Positions 20,920 to 31,892 are shown, counted from the stretch's first letter. The stretch: 64,000 nt of DNA from Oegoconia quadripuncta (GCA_949316235.1 OX438751.1:24767885-24831884), one strand, 5' to 3'. Notes: generated by a model not told the origin, from the sequence alone. Numbers and translations are program-made.

Positions 20920-21448
20920 GATGGCTAATTCCTCCGTCGCACGTATTATCACTTTATGAATATTAACACAAATCAAAAAATATTTATTTTATTATGACAT
21001 CACTTGAAAATTTCTCATTTTTTAAATAAAATATTAAAATTACTAAATTTCCTGATCATTGACACCCCGGAGAAGAACGAGCAAGAAACTCAAGGGTACA
21101 TTGCCCCTTTTAAAATACTTTTATATCTTGTATTTATATTATGTATGTCAATATTTTTCTTAAACGATTATACATTTTTCCGTACAAACCTATACTAAGT
21201 TTAAGTAAAAATATTGCAACGCTAATGTTAAAATATTGATTTCCTTTAATTTGAGACAATATAAAAGTTCAATACTGAGTTTCAAGGGTAAATCCAAGTA
21301 CGTTGTTTTGATAATGATTGTATGATGATAATGTTGACTATCGTACGTAATTTTCATATAATAGACCAAATATTATCTGTAAATTATGTAGTAATAAAAA
21401 TTATAGTTTATAGGATCTAGTGGGCGTGAATGGAATAAGTTTTTTATA
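20920..21448. other. No gene seen
   Basis: AT-rich. A weak LINE-UTR-like string 'gagaagaacgagcaagaaac' lies at 21070-21090 (compare 34480-34500). The 64-codon frame at 21004 is not supported by any recognisable feature. Confidence 0.4.
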
Positions 21449-21655
21449 AGCTACTAGCTTTCCGCCCGCGACTTCGTCCGCGTGGAAGATTTTATCCAAA
21501 TCGGTTCGGCAAAAAAATTTGCCTATATATTAATCCACGTCCTAATCTATCTACCCAAATCTGTCTAGCCGTATAGGCGTGAAGAGGTAACAAACATACA
21601 TACAGACATACAGACGCATAAACTTTCGAATTTATAATATTAGTTGGAATTATCA
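21449..21655 (-). mobile_element. Helitron-like non-autonomous element, copy 1
   Basis: On the minus strand the element begins 'ccaactaatattataaattc' and ends with a small hairpin, 'gcggacgaagtcgcgggcgg', followed by 'aaagctagt'. A hairpin just before a CTAG-like 3' end and no inverted repeats are Helitron features. Similar elements lie at 47765-47971 and 49383-49612. The exact A/T insertion site could not be confirmed here. Confidence 0.5.
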
Positions 21656-21713
21656 ACAATAGATATGATTCCAAAATTATTTAATTCTTAATCAAATAGA
21701 TTGAATAGGTAAT

Positions 21714-21979
21714 AATAATAATAAATATCTTTACACATACACAAAGCGCCATCTAGTTCCACACTAAGCCACTAGGCTTGTATTATAGATAACAGATGGT
21801 TGATGAACTACACAAATACATTTTTTTTGGAAATAAATAAATAAATAAATGAAAAACATCCATAACACGGGAACACATGTCTGTATTCATTATACAAACA
21901 TATGCCCCGAGCGGGATTCGAACCCGCGACCTTTTGGTATAGCAGCAGAGCTTCTTACCACTACACCAAATAGGTAGTC
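21714..21979 (-). repeat. SINE-A copy 7
   Basis: Complete head and B box ('cgggttcgaatcc' near 21920), normal body, ATT-rich 3' tail (21714-21725). The head's first bases read 'gactacctatttggtgtagt'. Confidence 0.85.
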
Positions 21980-22139
21980 TGTTTGATCGCCAAATTAACA
22001 GCTTATTAGATGAGACTGCAATTTTTTATAGCAATTCTATTCGTATATCTATTAGTAATTGTATTAACTGTTACTAACACATAGTTGAAATAAATCATAC
22101 TAACAGAAGGATCTACTTTATCTAATAATTAAATAAAAA

Positions 22140-22300
22140 AAAGGAAAATATAATAGTAATATTTATTTGCCAAGAAAACTGTAAAATATAAAATGATTTT
22201 GTACTTATGACAAAAAGGTCTGTAGCTCAGCATATGGTTGCTGGGAACCAGCGGCCGCTGATTTTCAGCCACAGCCTGCAGTTATGTACAGTCCAGCACA
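22140..22300 (-). repeat. LINE 3'-UTR fragment
   Basis: Shows the palindromic 'gctgattttcagc' (22257-22269) and 'ctgtagctcagcatatgg', as in the relatives at 18691 and 23130. ATTT-like tail at 22160. Confidence 0.45.
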
Positions 22301-22498
22301 TGTTGACCAAGCAACCATTGTACCAACATTGAAAGCTTAACCTATTAACAGGTCGATAGTGGGATTCCAATCCACACAAAATGCCATCTTTTAGACCGTA
22401 CATATATCTCTTATGTACTAAAGGATTCAAGTGACACAAATAAAATAAACAGTTATTGAGTTAAATTTGATGTATATGAAGAATGTACACATTAAATC

Positions 22499-22822
22499 AA
22501 TCTTCTTCTTTTCGTGTCGAGGCAAGTTTCAAATTTTATTGAACCAAAACTTAGCCACTCTAACAGCACTCTCTGTGGCGTTAAGGTGGTCGTCAAAGGT
22601 GCAGCTGTCAGGACACGCGGGTGCAAGCCAATACGTGATCTGTGGGGAGACTCTGCACTCGCATCGATCACTCCCGCCATCGAAGAAGCCCCAACTGCAC
22701 AGATTATCTTTGCTACGGCCAACCTGAGTCCGAAGCCGATTTAAGGATTTCCATGTTGGCCATGGCAAATCGTGTTCAGGAGGAAGAGACTCCTCGAGCG
22801 GGAGGAGTATCTTTGCCGCCAC
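22499..22822 (-). pseudogene. LINE C-terminus with degenerate zinc-finger motif
   Basis: The minus-strand frame, 97 codons, contains WKSLNRLRTQVGRSKDNLCS, WGFFDGGSDRCECRVSPQ and ESAVRVAKFWFNKI at its end. This matches the C-terminal tail of insect non-LTR retrotransposon ORFs. There, a R-x-G-V-G-R / CxCG / HLLxCP segment follows the reverse transcriptase domain. Here the first Cys pair is kept, while the usual His-x4-Cys part reads as TYWLAPACP. The 3' end at about 22499 has a (TTC)n tail on the plus strand. The same last 58 bp occur inside MITE-1 copy C at about 31068. Confidence 0.6.
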
Positions 22823-22904
22823 AGGCTACAGCGAGTATCCGAAGCCATACCTTGTACGGGAGCAACTCAATAACGACTCTCATATTCGGTCACAGCGAAA
22901 TACA

Positions 22905-23123
22905 TTAGGAGTCTATCTTTGTCATTAATAATGTTGATTTTATCTTCGCTTTAGCTACCTGACTTTTAAGGTTCTTTGCAATTTGACATTGTCCACGGGA
23001 GTCGGGATTAAGATTATGGAGCAGGGCCTCCAATCTCGCCCTATAAGCCTTATGGTTGTTTTGCATTAAATCGGCTGTGCTCCGATTTGCTTGGGGGAAC
23101 TTTCTTTGCTTCTCGCATTTCAT
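22905..23123 (-). CDS. Hypothetical ORF, possibly a transposon fragment
   Basis: Seventy-two codons, starting MKCEKQRKFPQANRSTADLM. It is hydrophilic and rich in Lys, Asn and Ala, with a helix-like stretch NNHKAYRARLEALLHNLN and a C-terminal KNLKSQVAKAKIKSTL. Codon content looks more coding-like than the surrounding AT-rich DNA. The start is directly adjacent to a LINE tail at 23130, so the upstream part may be cut off. No family is recognised. A retrotransposon ORF1/gag fragment is my best guess. Confidence 0.25.
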   Translation of the reverse strand: MKCEKQRKFPQANRSTADLMQNNHKAYRARLEALLHNLNPDSRGQCQIAKNLKSQVAKAKIKSTLLMTKIDS

Positions 23124-23129
23124 TAGATG

Positions 23130-23345
23130 ACGTGCAGATTAGATAGATAGATAGATAGATAAGAATTTATTTACGCCACTGCGTTCACACAATTACACAA
23201 TTTTTAAATTACAAAGAAATATACATACAAATAAACGTAAAGACTAGAAAATACAAAGAGCGAGTGTGTGCCGCAGTAGCACAAATGGGTTATAACTCAG
23301 TGTGGCACATCACTCAAAGAGCGAAACACTGGTTTTCAGTTACAA
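23130..23345 (-). repeat. LINE 3' end with (TAGA)n tail
   Basis: (TAGA)n at 23136-23160 is the 3' tail on the minus strand. The UTR-like region includes 'gaatttatttacgcc' and ends near 'aaacactggttttcagttac'. Same family as 9738-10021, in reverse. Confidence 0.55.
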
Positions 23346-23747
23346 CCCCTACAAGTACGAGTGCATAAAAGTACGTGCATGTTCCCGTCTACGTGTACAT
23401 CTGTGGTCAATCGCGAGTGAAAAGTGTCGGTTGTTGATACAGCTAGTGTTGAGTAGTAATTTAAATTAATGACAATGATGTGACAAAAAGAAAAAGAGAA
23501 GTACATAGGCAGTTCCACTACAGGTAACGCTTTGGAAGTCCAATTTTTTGTTTTTCCATTAAATGTGCCCTAAGATGTTTTTTGAACAAGCTCAATGGTC
23601 CTTTGTATCATTGCTTATCCTGGCTTACAGGACAACGGAGTTTTATGTCTTAATGTTTTTTATTTGTGTAGGTAACAGGATAAACTTTACATTAGGATAG
23701 AAAGATTTGAAATATGAGATCGCATAAATTTAAGTGTCCTTTATCGG

Positions 23748-23980
23748 CGACCGATTGGTGTAGTGGATAGTGACCCTGTCAGCGAAACGACCGGTGGCGG
23801 GTTCGAATCCCGCGAGGGGTGAATGTTTGTGTGATGAATACGAACATTTATTCCCGAGTCATGGATATTTATATAAATATTTATGTATGTTTATCCGTTA
23901 TCTAGTTTCCATAACACAAGCTTTGCTTAGTTTGGGACTAGATGATTGGTGCAAGTGTCCGAAATATTTATTTATTTATC
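23748..23980 (+). repeat. SINE-B copy 3 (complete)
   Basis: Head 'gaccgattggtgtagtggat', B box 'gcgggttcgaatcc', body 'ttatccgttatctag', 3' end 'gtgtccgaaatatttattta'. Confidence 0.87.
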
Positions 23981-23992
23981 TGCTCACTAAAC

Positions 23993-24160
23993 AACAAACA
24001 AACAAACAAAATAATCTTTATTGTACAACAATAAGAAGCATAACAACGATAAATAAGAAAAAGGGGATAGTACGATTTGGCGGCCCTATCACTGAAAGCG
24101 ATCTCTTCCAGGCAACCTTTGGGTTAGGAGGCATTACGCACATGATATGTGGGTAGCGTG
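23993..24160 (-). repeat. LINE/SINE 3' end with (CAAA)n tail
   Basis: (CAAA)n at 23994-24010, then 'aatctttattgtacaac' and 'gaaagcgatctcttccaggc'. Reverse of the module at 14470-14605. Confidence 0.55.
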
Positions 24161-24229
24161 CGCGGTAAAGTAATTTTAATAAAAAAAAAAATCTCCCTAA
24201 TAAATACGTACGTTAATTCAATTTGTGAC

Positions 24230-24293
24230 GTTTTCAAGTGATAATCTTTATCCTACGAAATAAATATTTTTTGACTTTGACTTTGACTTTTGT
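24230..24293 (+). repeat. LINE 3' tip with (TTTGAC)n tail
   Basis: 'tcaagtgataatctttatcc' then 'gaaataaatattttttgact' and TTTGAC units. Same tip as at 57970-58025, where the tail is GATTT instead. Confidence 0.55.
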
Positions 24294-24456
24294 AATATTA
24301 ATCACGTAACTTATCTACAGCCCATTTACCACTCCTGGATATAAGCCTCTCTCATAGAGTTCCTCAATGACGCTGCTGTCCATCACTGGCCTATTATCGT
24401 TTATTCACCTTTTACAGCAACCACGGGAAGAGGGGTTATTTCTATTGTACTTTCTC

Positions 24457-24468
24457 GGGAAATACATG
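24457..24468. repeat. Candidate target-site duplication, left copy
   Basis: GGGAAATACATG, repeated exactly at 26125-26136 on the far side of the reverse-transcriptase-bearing LINE. Confidence 0.65.
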
Positions 24469-26124
24469 GCGATAATCAAAATCAAAATCAAAATCAAAAA
24501 TATTTTATTCAATGTAGGATACAAAAATATCACTTATTGAAAGTCAACATGCTATTTTTCTTTTTTTAACTACATCGCTTCACAAGGTGTTATGGTTAGG
24601 GAGAAGAAGCGACAAGAAACTCCGCAACAACACATCTTTTCAACTAGTCTCCATCCTTACAACAATACTACATCTTATATTACATATTACAAAACAATAG
24701 CAATTAACATAACAACCAGCTAACACCAGACCTCCTTATCGCCTAAATAATCATCTATCCTGTAATAACCCTTCTTACACAGAGTTTCTTTAATGTGGCG
24801 TTTAAATTTCTGCTCTGTTAAACTCAATACATGTTCTGGTATTTTATTGTAAAAGCGTATGCTGTGTCCCACAAAGGATGTGCTAACCTTGCTAAGTCTA
24901 AATTGTGGAATTTCAATTTTATTTTTGTTTCTAGTATTCAAATTATGATTATCAGAATGTTTGCGAAATAGGCATATATTTTTGCGTACATACATTATAC
25001 TGTCATATATATACTGGGATGCAACAGTTAAAATACTTATTTCTTTAAACAGATCTCTTAGAGAATCACGGCAGCGTAATTTATATATTGCTCTGATTGC
25101 TCTTTTTTGTAGAACAAATATTGTTTGAATATCTGCACCTCTACCCCACAGTAGTATACCATAAGACATAATGCTATGAAAGTAGCTAAAATAAACGAGC
25201 CTCGCTGTTTTAATGTCAGTAAGTTGTCTAATCTTACGAACAGCATAAGCAGCTGAACTGAGCCTGCTCGCAAGTGTCTCAATATGCGACCCCCACTGTA
25301 GTGTGGAGTCCAAAGTGATGCCAAGAAAAACAGTGTTCTCAACAAATTCCAATGGTTCACTATTCAACTTTAGGTTGTTTTCCCCCTGCCCTACATTAGG
25401 TAAGGAAAACTTAATACATTTGGTTTTCTTAGCATTTAGAACTAAATTATTCACAGTAAACCAGTTCGAAACCTGTGAAAGAGTATCGTTTACATCGTCA
25501 ATATCATTCGACCCTCTCTTTATTTTGAATATAAATGAAGTGTCATCAGCAAACAACACAATATCAACCAGGTTCCGAACTAAATAAGGCAAGTCATTAA
25601 TATAAACTAAAAACATAAAAGGACCTAGAATTGATCCTTGAGGCACTCCCATTTTCACAAAGGATCCTGAAGATTTTTCCAGATTTACTTGAACTTTTTG
25701 AATTCTATTTTCTAAATAAGAAGTTAATAAGTCGAGGGCTTTGCCGTGCACCCCATAATGTTCTAATTTAAATAAAAGCGTTTTGTGATCCACACAATCG
25801 AATGCTTTTGAAAGATCGCAAAACACACCGATTGCATCGCTGCGATCTTCCCAGGCATTATAAATATTTTTAATTAGAGCTACACCGGCATCCGTTGTCG
25901 AGCGACCGTTAGTGAAGCCAAACTGTTTATCATGTAGTAGTTCATTTGTATTGAAATGACACAATATTTGACCCAGAATAAGTTTCTCAAAAATTTTACT
26001 AAGTACAGGTAGAATGGAGATGTGTAATGTACCATAATTATAAGCATTAATACTCCCATACATTCCCACACATCCACAACAAACTTACGCAGACATACAC
26101 ACACATACACACAACAGGAGAACA
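24469..26124 (-). mobile_element. 5'-truncated non-LTR retrotransposon
   Basis: Between the two 12-bp repeats lies, in minus-strand order, about 55 bp of TG-rich 5' sequence (26124-26070), the reverse transcriptase frame (26069-24720), a roughly 220-bp 3' UTR with 'aataaaatatttttgatttt', and a (GATTTT)n tail at 24477-24500. This is the layout of a target-primed LINE insertion. The 5' segment does not look like LINE coding sequence and could be a rearranged or filler part. Confidence 0.8.
24720..26069 (-). pseudogene. LINE reverse transcriptase, N-terminally truncated, frame open
   Basis: RNA-templated DNA polymerase for target-primed integration. The 449-codon frame has no stop. Motifs: NGRSTTDAG near residue 55; motif A CDLSKAFDCVDH (Asp85); motif B GVPQGSILGP (about 141-150); catalytic box LFADD (Asp175, Asp176); FLGITLD near 248; then the thumb and C-terminal tail, with YGILLWGRGADIQ and VLQKRAIRAIYKL. 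The endonuclease domain and the start of the RT domain are missing. Homology begins at SILPVLSKIFEKL (about residue 18), and the residues before it, including the Met, are junction sequence. The fit is to CR1/jockey-type LINEs; the clade is not settled. The long open frame implies a young insertion, but it cannot encode a working protein. Confidence 0.9.
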
Positions 26125-26136
26125 GGGAAATACATG
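26125..26136. repeat. Candidate target-site duplication, right copy
   Basis: GGGAAATACATG, identical to 24457-24468. Confidence 0.65.
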
Positions 26137-27816
26137 TAAAAAAAAATCCATGCTATCATCAGCTATTTTTGCGAGTGATGTCTCTGTATTTTAGGGCACT
26201 TAGTAGTAATCTGTGCTTTAGTTTAATTTCCCCGTGTTTCACCGCGTGTTGTATCATGCATAGTAATATGTCAAACTTTATAATTGGCTTAATTTATTAT
26301 TTATTTATTTATTTATTTACTTTTTGGAAGATTTACAGACTTATATAAACTATAGAACAAAAACCTGTCAGTAAAAACAATGCTTATAAAAAATCTCCGC
26401 CAATAATTATAAAAATGAAGAGTAGCACACAGCAATATTAGGTCAATATAAATAGGTATTATAACTACATAATGTAAGCGAAATTTTACATGAAAAGGGG
26501 TAAGAACAGAAAAGAAACGAAAAGGTACGCAAAGTTCGATCTCGTGAAGTGACACGCTCCTACTCATGTATGAAATCTTTGACACTGGCACGCCTAATTT
26601 TTAATAATAATTTAATAAGTATGTAATTTAATTTTAAGTAATATATAAATTTATGCTGCGAAGTTTGTTGAAAATAAATAAATAAATAAATAATGCTAAT
26701 ACCTGCAATACCGAAATATTCCATAACTCACTCCTCGATTTAATACAAAAGATATTGCAGATACCATCAACCGATTAGTTATTGTAGGTGTAGTTATGGT
26801 TGTAGTGGCTGACTATGGGGCATCTTCTATGCTGCCCTGCGTGGTCCGACACGTGTACGCTACTAGACTTTTATGATGCCACAGTCAACCTAATCGGGTC
26901 CTCAATAATTAGATTTTTTTGCCATCAACTCTGTAAGAAGAAGAAGTGCCTATTTTCAGTTATCCGCTGAAAAAAGGTGCGAAATATTTATTTTTGTCGC
27001 ATGTCATTAGTACTGATTTCATATAAGAAACTTGTAATGTGGTTTTTCAACATACATGCTCGTAAAGTGGATCTAATTTCACCGGTTTTAGATATATCAA
27101 GCAGCTCATAAAACACGCGTGTGTTATAAACGCAAATAGTGAAGTTATATTCTATAACCGCCCTATTTGCTATGGCAAAGAACATAAGTCTTATACAGCC
27201 AAGTGATAACACCATCAGCCTGGTGAATAAAATATCGCTAATGTGTTATGGAGATGCTTATAATTTTTTTTTATTTCGAACTGGGCCGTAGTAGGCTGCG
27301 CGCAATTTTTAATTCTGTTTCCTTGCAACTATGTTGAAAAAGGTCGTACGATATGTTGCTTTCGGTTCGGGCTGAAATTCCGCCTCGTGTGTTATAGCCA
27401 CCATAAGGCACTTATATCGTAATGTACTGTTATACGTCCTATTTTGATAGACCTAAATAAAAAAAATACCTAAACACTCCGCCATCGGGGCTCGATTTAA
27501 ATATAACTACATCACCACAGTGTGTCTTCTGCCCAACAAAGTACGTGCTGTAAACTGTAAATTCCCGCAACAGCGATCCCCACTTAAAAGTTCTATTAAA
27601 AAGTTCTTACTCCATTCTCCATATTTCGTGCATTCCTTCTAACGTATACAGCGCCTGCAACATATCGATTCAAGCGCCATATTTTTAATCAAAATAAAGA
27701 TGTAACTATAGCGATTGTTTATTCACAACACGAGAATGCTACAAAACTGAGCGTTGTGTTTGACGTGTCGTGCACTACACCATAGAATTGTCAAAATATT
27801 AATCTCTCTTAAGGCA
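26137..27816. other. No gene seen; one possible LINE 3' UTR
   Basis: Mostly low-copy AT-rich DNA. (TTTA)n at 26300-26320 followed by 300 bp of UTR-like sequence suggests a minus-strand LINE 3' end, unconfirmed. A minus-strand frame at 26988-27215 is open for 75 codons but has no recognisable domain. (AAAT)n at 26670-26692. Confidence 0.45.
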
Positions 27817-27947
27817 ATTTTTTTTTATATACACGACGAGTTCGTACTTGACCTCAATCACACCTAATGTCAAGTGAAGATGAAGGTGGAAGCATACTGA
27901 CCCGGAAACCTCAACACATTTTGGGGACTGGCTATCTTATCTCTGAC
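27817..27947 (-). repeat. SINE-C copy, 3' half
   Basis: Runs from the tail at 27817 to 'ctggctatcttatctctgac', where it stops 16 bp before the head of the next, plus-strand SINE-C. Together they form a divergent inverted pair. Confidence 0.8.
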
Positions 27948-27963
27948 CGCCGCTGATAATTTT

Positions 27964-28294
27964 CCGCCTCCGTGGCTCAATGTAAACAATATTGCGTTTA
28001 CGATTCGGAGGTCGCAGATTCGATCCCATACATCTTACATAAATGTTTAGTACTCGGTTTGGTTGGTGGTAGGACATTTTAAATGTCCGCCTGGCTAGCT
28101 ACCACCATCTTATCTAAGTCCTCCGCCAAACAGCAATGTTAATAGCATTGTTATGTTCCGGTTATCAGAGATAAGATAGCTAGTCCTCCAAGTGGGATTG
28201 GATTTCCTGGTCAGTACGCTTCCACCTTCGACCTCATCTTAACTTAACATCGGGTGTGATTGAGGTCAAGTGCTAACCAGTTGTGCATATAAAA
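27964..28294 (+). repeat. SINE-C copy, full length
   Basis: Head 'ccgcctccgtggctcaatgt', weakened B box ('cagattcgatccc'), full body and 3' end with short A-tail. Confidence 0.85.
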
Positions 28295-28640
28295 GGCGCA
28301 TCTGAATTGACACCATTGAGTACCTATCATTCCTCGCTAGCAGACTACTTTCGAGTTCCAAATAGCACTAAAAGCAAACCTCTCATCGTCATATCAGTCG
28401 AAAGAGGTTCACTGTGGAATAACGACCGCCCTCGAAGGTCTCATCGATCAGTCCTGCACTGTCAGCATCCAGCGGCTTCCCGCGATCTTTACCAAATCTT
28501 CGGTCCAGTCCACCCCATGCTGCGCCTACTGGTGCGTGGTCCAACGAGCAATGTGCCCTGCCCACTGTCACTAAAATCCGTCCGGTATTCTACGGCGATC
28601 TGGTTTTAAACAGACACAACTTCCGAGCTTTCAAGCGTTT
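28295..28640. other. Coding-like but unrecognised block
   Basis: More GC-rich than the flanks. Frames are open on both strands (plus 28283-28609; minus 28389-28571, containing GGLDRRFGKDRGKPLDADSA). The minus frame looks like decayed retrotransposon coding sequence, but I cannot name it. Confidence 0.3.
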
Positions 28641-28757
28641 TTGCCATACGTACTACTGGCACTATTACTCGCGGTAGCCTTCTGCTACCGCCACGCTCAC
28701 TGCATTGGCTACACTCCCATTTGCCAAGGGGGGAAGTGGGAAACCTTTTTCTTAGTT
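28641..28757 (+). repeat. Module M-related segment
   Basis: 'ctactggcac' and 'cacgctcactgcatt', then 'gaagtgggaaacct', in the same order as in 4431-4680. An internal palindrome-like 'ggtagccttctgctacc' is present. Confidence 0.45.
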
Positions 28758-28929
28758 ACACACCCTATTTATTTCTTTAATTAGCCTGAGGTCAAAAGTA
28801 GCAATAGAGTCACGTAGGGCACCGTCTACCTTCAGTAGGCGCCGTGTCGAGTACCACTGTCGATCCTAGCTTATAGGAGTTACAGTGAGAGGAGTGTGGA
28901 GGTGGGATAGCCACTTAAGTATGGCAATT

Positions 28930-29095
28930 CTTCAAATCGACATTGGAACCTTCAAGAAACGAGCCTACACCTTCCTCAAAGGCCGGCAACGCATCTGTGA
29001 CACTTTTGGTGTTGCGGGTGTCCATGGGCGGCGGTGATTGCTTTCCATCAGGTGACCCGCATGCTCGTTTGCCGCCCTCTCATATATAAAAAAAA
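28930..29095 (+). pseudogene. jockey-type LINE C-terminus and 3' end
   Basis: Plus strand reads [20 protein letters not shown], then VAGVHGRR and a stop near 29038, followed by a short 3' UTR with 'caggtgacccgcatgctcgt' and A-rich end. FKxRAYxxLKGRQR is the C-terminal signature of jockey-clade ORFs. The same 3' tip is at 42800-42914 (minus) and 58976-59046 (plus). Only about 35 codons are kept. Confidence 0.7.
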
Positions 29096-29437
29096 TCATA
29101 TCAGCAAACCTCTCATATAACATTTTTTTTTCAATTTTATTCATGAAATTATATTTTGTCTTTTCTCCACAAATTAGCCACATTCTTTTTTTACTGCTGA
29201 TGTGATGGAGGGATAAAGATAAATCCACATGACATAGAACCCTTTATTGCGTCATGTACGCCATTTTTCATGTGTTCACTGACTGATATGTGCGGATGTC
29301 ACGAATGTACTAAATCATAACTTTTGTGTTTACAAACTTTAGTATTATTTTGTTTCCATTCTGTTTACTGTCTACGTACGTAGGTAGGTTGTAAGGTGAA
29401 GTTTACACTTGGTCAGTCACGTGGAGCTGTCGCGTTC

Positions 29438-29475
29438 GCTTTTCGTTTTCGATTAATAAAGTTAAACAATGTACA
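29438..29475 (+). repeat. 5S-like SINE head fragment
   Basis: 'tttcgttttcgattaataaa' and 'gttaaacaatgtac', a decayed copy of the head at 6824. Confidence 0.35.
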
Positions 29476-29928
29476 TTAGGTAAGTGAAATAGAAGGTATT
29501 GGCAAAGGTAGTTCAATTTTGGATTCCATCGTGGATTAATAAAACATTGTGTCATTTGACGGTCGCGTTTGTAGCGTATTCCACATAATTACACCATAAA
29601 GGAAATAAATAAAAAAAAAACTTGAAGAAAATTCGAGATTCAAATAAATTACGTGTAATTAGCAACACTACGAATCTCGCCGGTCGCATATCAATGTCCG
29701 GCCGGGTGAGTGTGTCGACGATTTAAATAAAAAAAACTGATTAAACTACTTATATGTTTAGTACAAAGGAGAGTGTAGGGTCATGACTCCCTCCAAAAAT
29801 TATAATTTGTATCAAACGACAAACTGGAAGTTTCATCAAATTGTGAGTCTACGGAAAGAAAATTACTATTTGAAATTCAAAACTCGCGTGCGACCATTGA
29901 GTTATACCTAATTATGATATAGATATAA

Positions 29929-30175
29929 ATAAATAAATATCCTTGGACATACACACAGCGCCATCTAGTTCCACAGTAAGCAACTATAGGCTTGTGTTGT
30001 GGACACCAGATGGTTGATACACTACACAAATACATTTTTTTTTGTTAATAAATACTTGTCCGTCCGTATTCACGTCCGTATTCACCATACAAACGTATGC
30101 CCCTAGCAGGATTCGAACCCGCGACCATTTGGTATAGTGATCAGAGCTTCTAACCACTATACCAAACAGGTCGTC
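29929..30175 (-). repeat. SINE-A copy 8
   Basis: Complete head and B box ('gcgggttcgaatcc' near 30115), body with a short internal deletion where the 'aaacatccataactcgggta' segment is missing and 'cgtccgtattca' is doubled. Confidence 0.85.
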
Positions 30176-30705
30176 ATTATAGATATGTTCGCGAAAACGA
30201 ATCTTTTTCGCGTTTACCTACTTAGTAGGTAAAATAGCGCCATCTCTTAGAATATTCGAGAACGAATAGACACCGGCTACTACAACATTTTTTTTTAATC
30301 TGTTTAATCACTGTGTTAAAAGATACTCGACGACTGCTCCGCTGAACACCCGGACTGTGCCCCCAGGGGTACGACGAATAAATTCGAATACTCCGTAGTG
30401 CTCCTTTAGTGGTTCAAAAGGAAAATTTTTGCTTTACCTGTCGTGCTCCTGCATATTTTGTGGTCACTTTTTTGCATGCATTATTTTACAACAAAAATCA
30501 GCATTTTATACGACAGTTCGTTAACGAAGTCAGTCAGTCAGAGTTCCCATTGGTTCCAAACTCACGTTTGACCAATGAAGTGGTGCCATTTTGGTTGTTT
30601 TAACCACCTAGTCAAGTGGGAATGGAACCTTGCACTTCAAAATCGGTTAATGAAGTCGTTTAGGCTACTGCAACTAATATAGAAATGTACATACATACTT
30701 ATATA
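30176..30705. other. No gene seen
   Basis: Low-copy sequence. One 64-codon plus-strand frame (30409-30603) has no domain. A duplicated 'ttggttccaaactcacgttt' type palindromic context near 30550-30620 was not resolved. Confidence 0.4.
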
Positions 30706-31163
30706 TTGGGTCTTTACCTATGAAATTGGAGATTTTTCTCTTCGTTAATCATATGTACCAATTGCTGCGATTTTCAAAGTTATATCCAAATTTGTTTTTT
30801 TATTTGGAAAATGGAATATTATTTCAAGGTTTCACATGCAATACTTTTTAATTTCTTGGCTAAATCACATAATAAAAAAAATTGAACAGAGCTCTTTTCA
30901 TGTGCTTCCCATAATCATTTCTTAGATTCGCTGACACTTTTATAAAGCGGTTACTTTTAAAAATTAACGCCGCCTATACTTGACTTAATGTTACCCGATA
31001 ATACACACAAACTTTAGCTAAATTTGGATTTGCCGTTCCCAAAAATTTAACAAAAATGTTGCTAAGTTTTGGTCCAATAAAATTTGAAACTTGCCTCGAC
31101 ACGAAAAGAAGAAGAAGATGAAATTCTTCATACAAAACGCCAATTTCATAGGTAAGGACCTAA
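30706..31163 (+). mobile_element. MITE-1 copy C, carrying a LINE tip
   Basis: Ends 'ttgggtctttacctatgaaa' and 'cataggtaaggacctaa' with flanking TA on both sides. About 58 bp at 31068-31125 are foreign: 'ttgctaagttttggtccaat' onward to 'cgacacgaaaagaagaagaa' matches the 3' end of the LINE at 22499 with its AAG tail. They replace about 20 bp of MITE sequence. Confidence 0.85.
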
Positions 31164-31169
31164 TATATC

Positions 31170-31890
31170 CGAGAAACATTACTTTCCGTCCTGCCAGTCG
31201 GCTGAAAAGGACCAAATTCAAATTAAATTTCGTTACAATTTTAGAAATATAGCTATATTTTTAGGGAGCCGGTACTTTCGTGACTAGAGGCAATTCCAAC
31301 GAACCACTAACAGATAAATTGTAATCTGATTCTTGCGAGGATTCTTCGGATAATGGTAGGCTATCTCTTTTATTTGTTTTTTCGTTTCGCTTTGTTGTTC
31401 TGTTTTATTGCCACCTTTTTAGTTGAGACTAATACAATGGTATGTGTAACTAACAATTGTTACATTTTTTTTGTTTTATTCACTCCTTTCGGAGAAGGCA
31501 AAGGGATCAAAGCCCATACAGCCATGACTTATTTCTCTTATTTCTTCAATTTGTCAGTCGGTCTCAGTCAAAACAAGTAATTCGTCGTATACTTGGCGTA
31601 TACAGAGTCTAGTCATGGTCAAGTCATTCGTCAGTAAAGTGGCAGAATGCTTTACAAAAGATTTTGGCGGCTTCTTGTGGGAACCCGAAAGCTTCGTTAC
31701 GCACTTTAATTTACACTTCCCTTTACTTGCACCATCACTAACGTTTGTTGCATAATATTCTGCCATAATTAAGCTTCAAAAGTTAGAATGCACAAATTAT
31801 AAGAATTATAAACAAAAATGCAACTTCACTCGCCGAGACCCCGTCAAAAAGCCTCTATCTGTCTCGTTTTATCGTAAATCTTTCATTTTT
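31170..31890. other. No gene seen
   Basis: Low-copy DNA. Short frames at 31353-31580 and 31554-31766 overlap on opposite strands and have no recognisable content. Confidence 0.4.
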
Positions 31891-31892
31891 AG

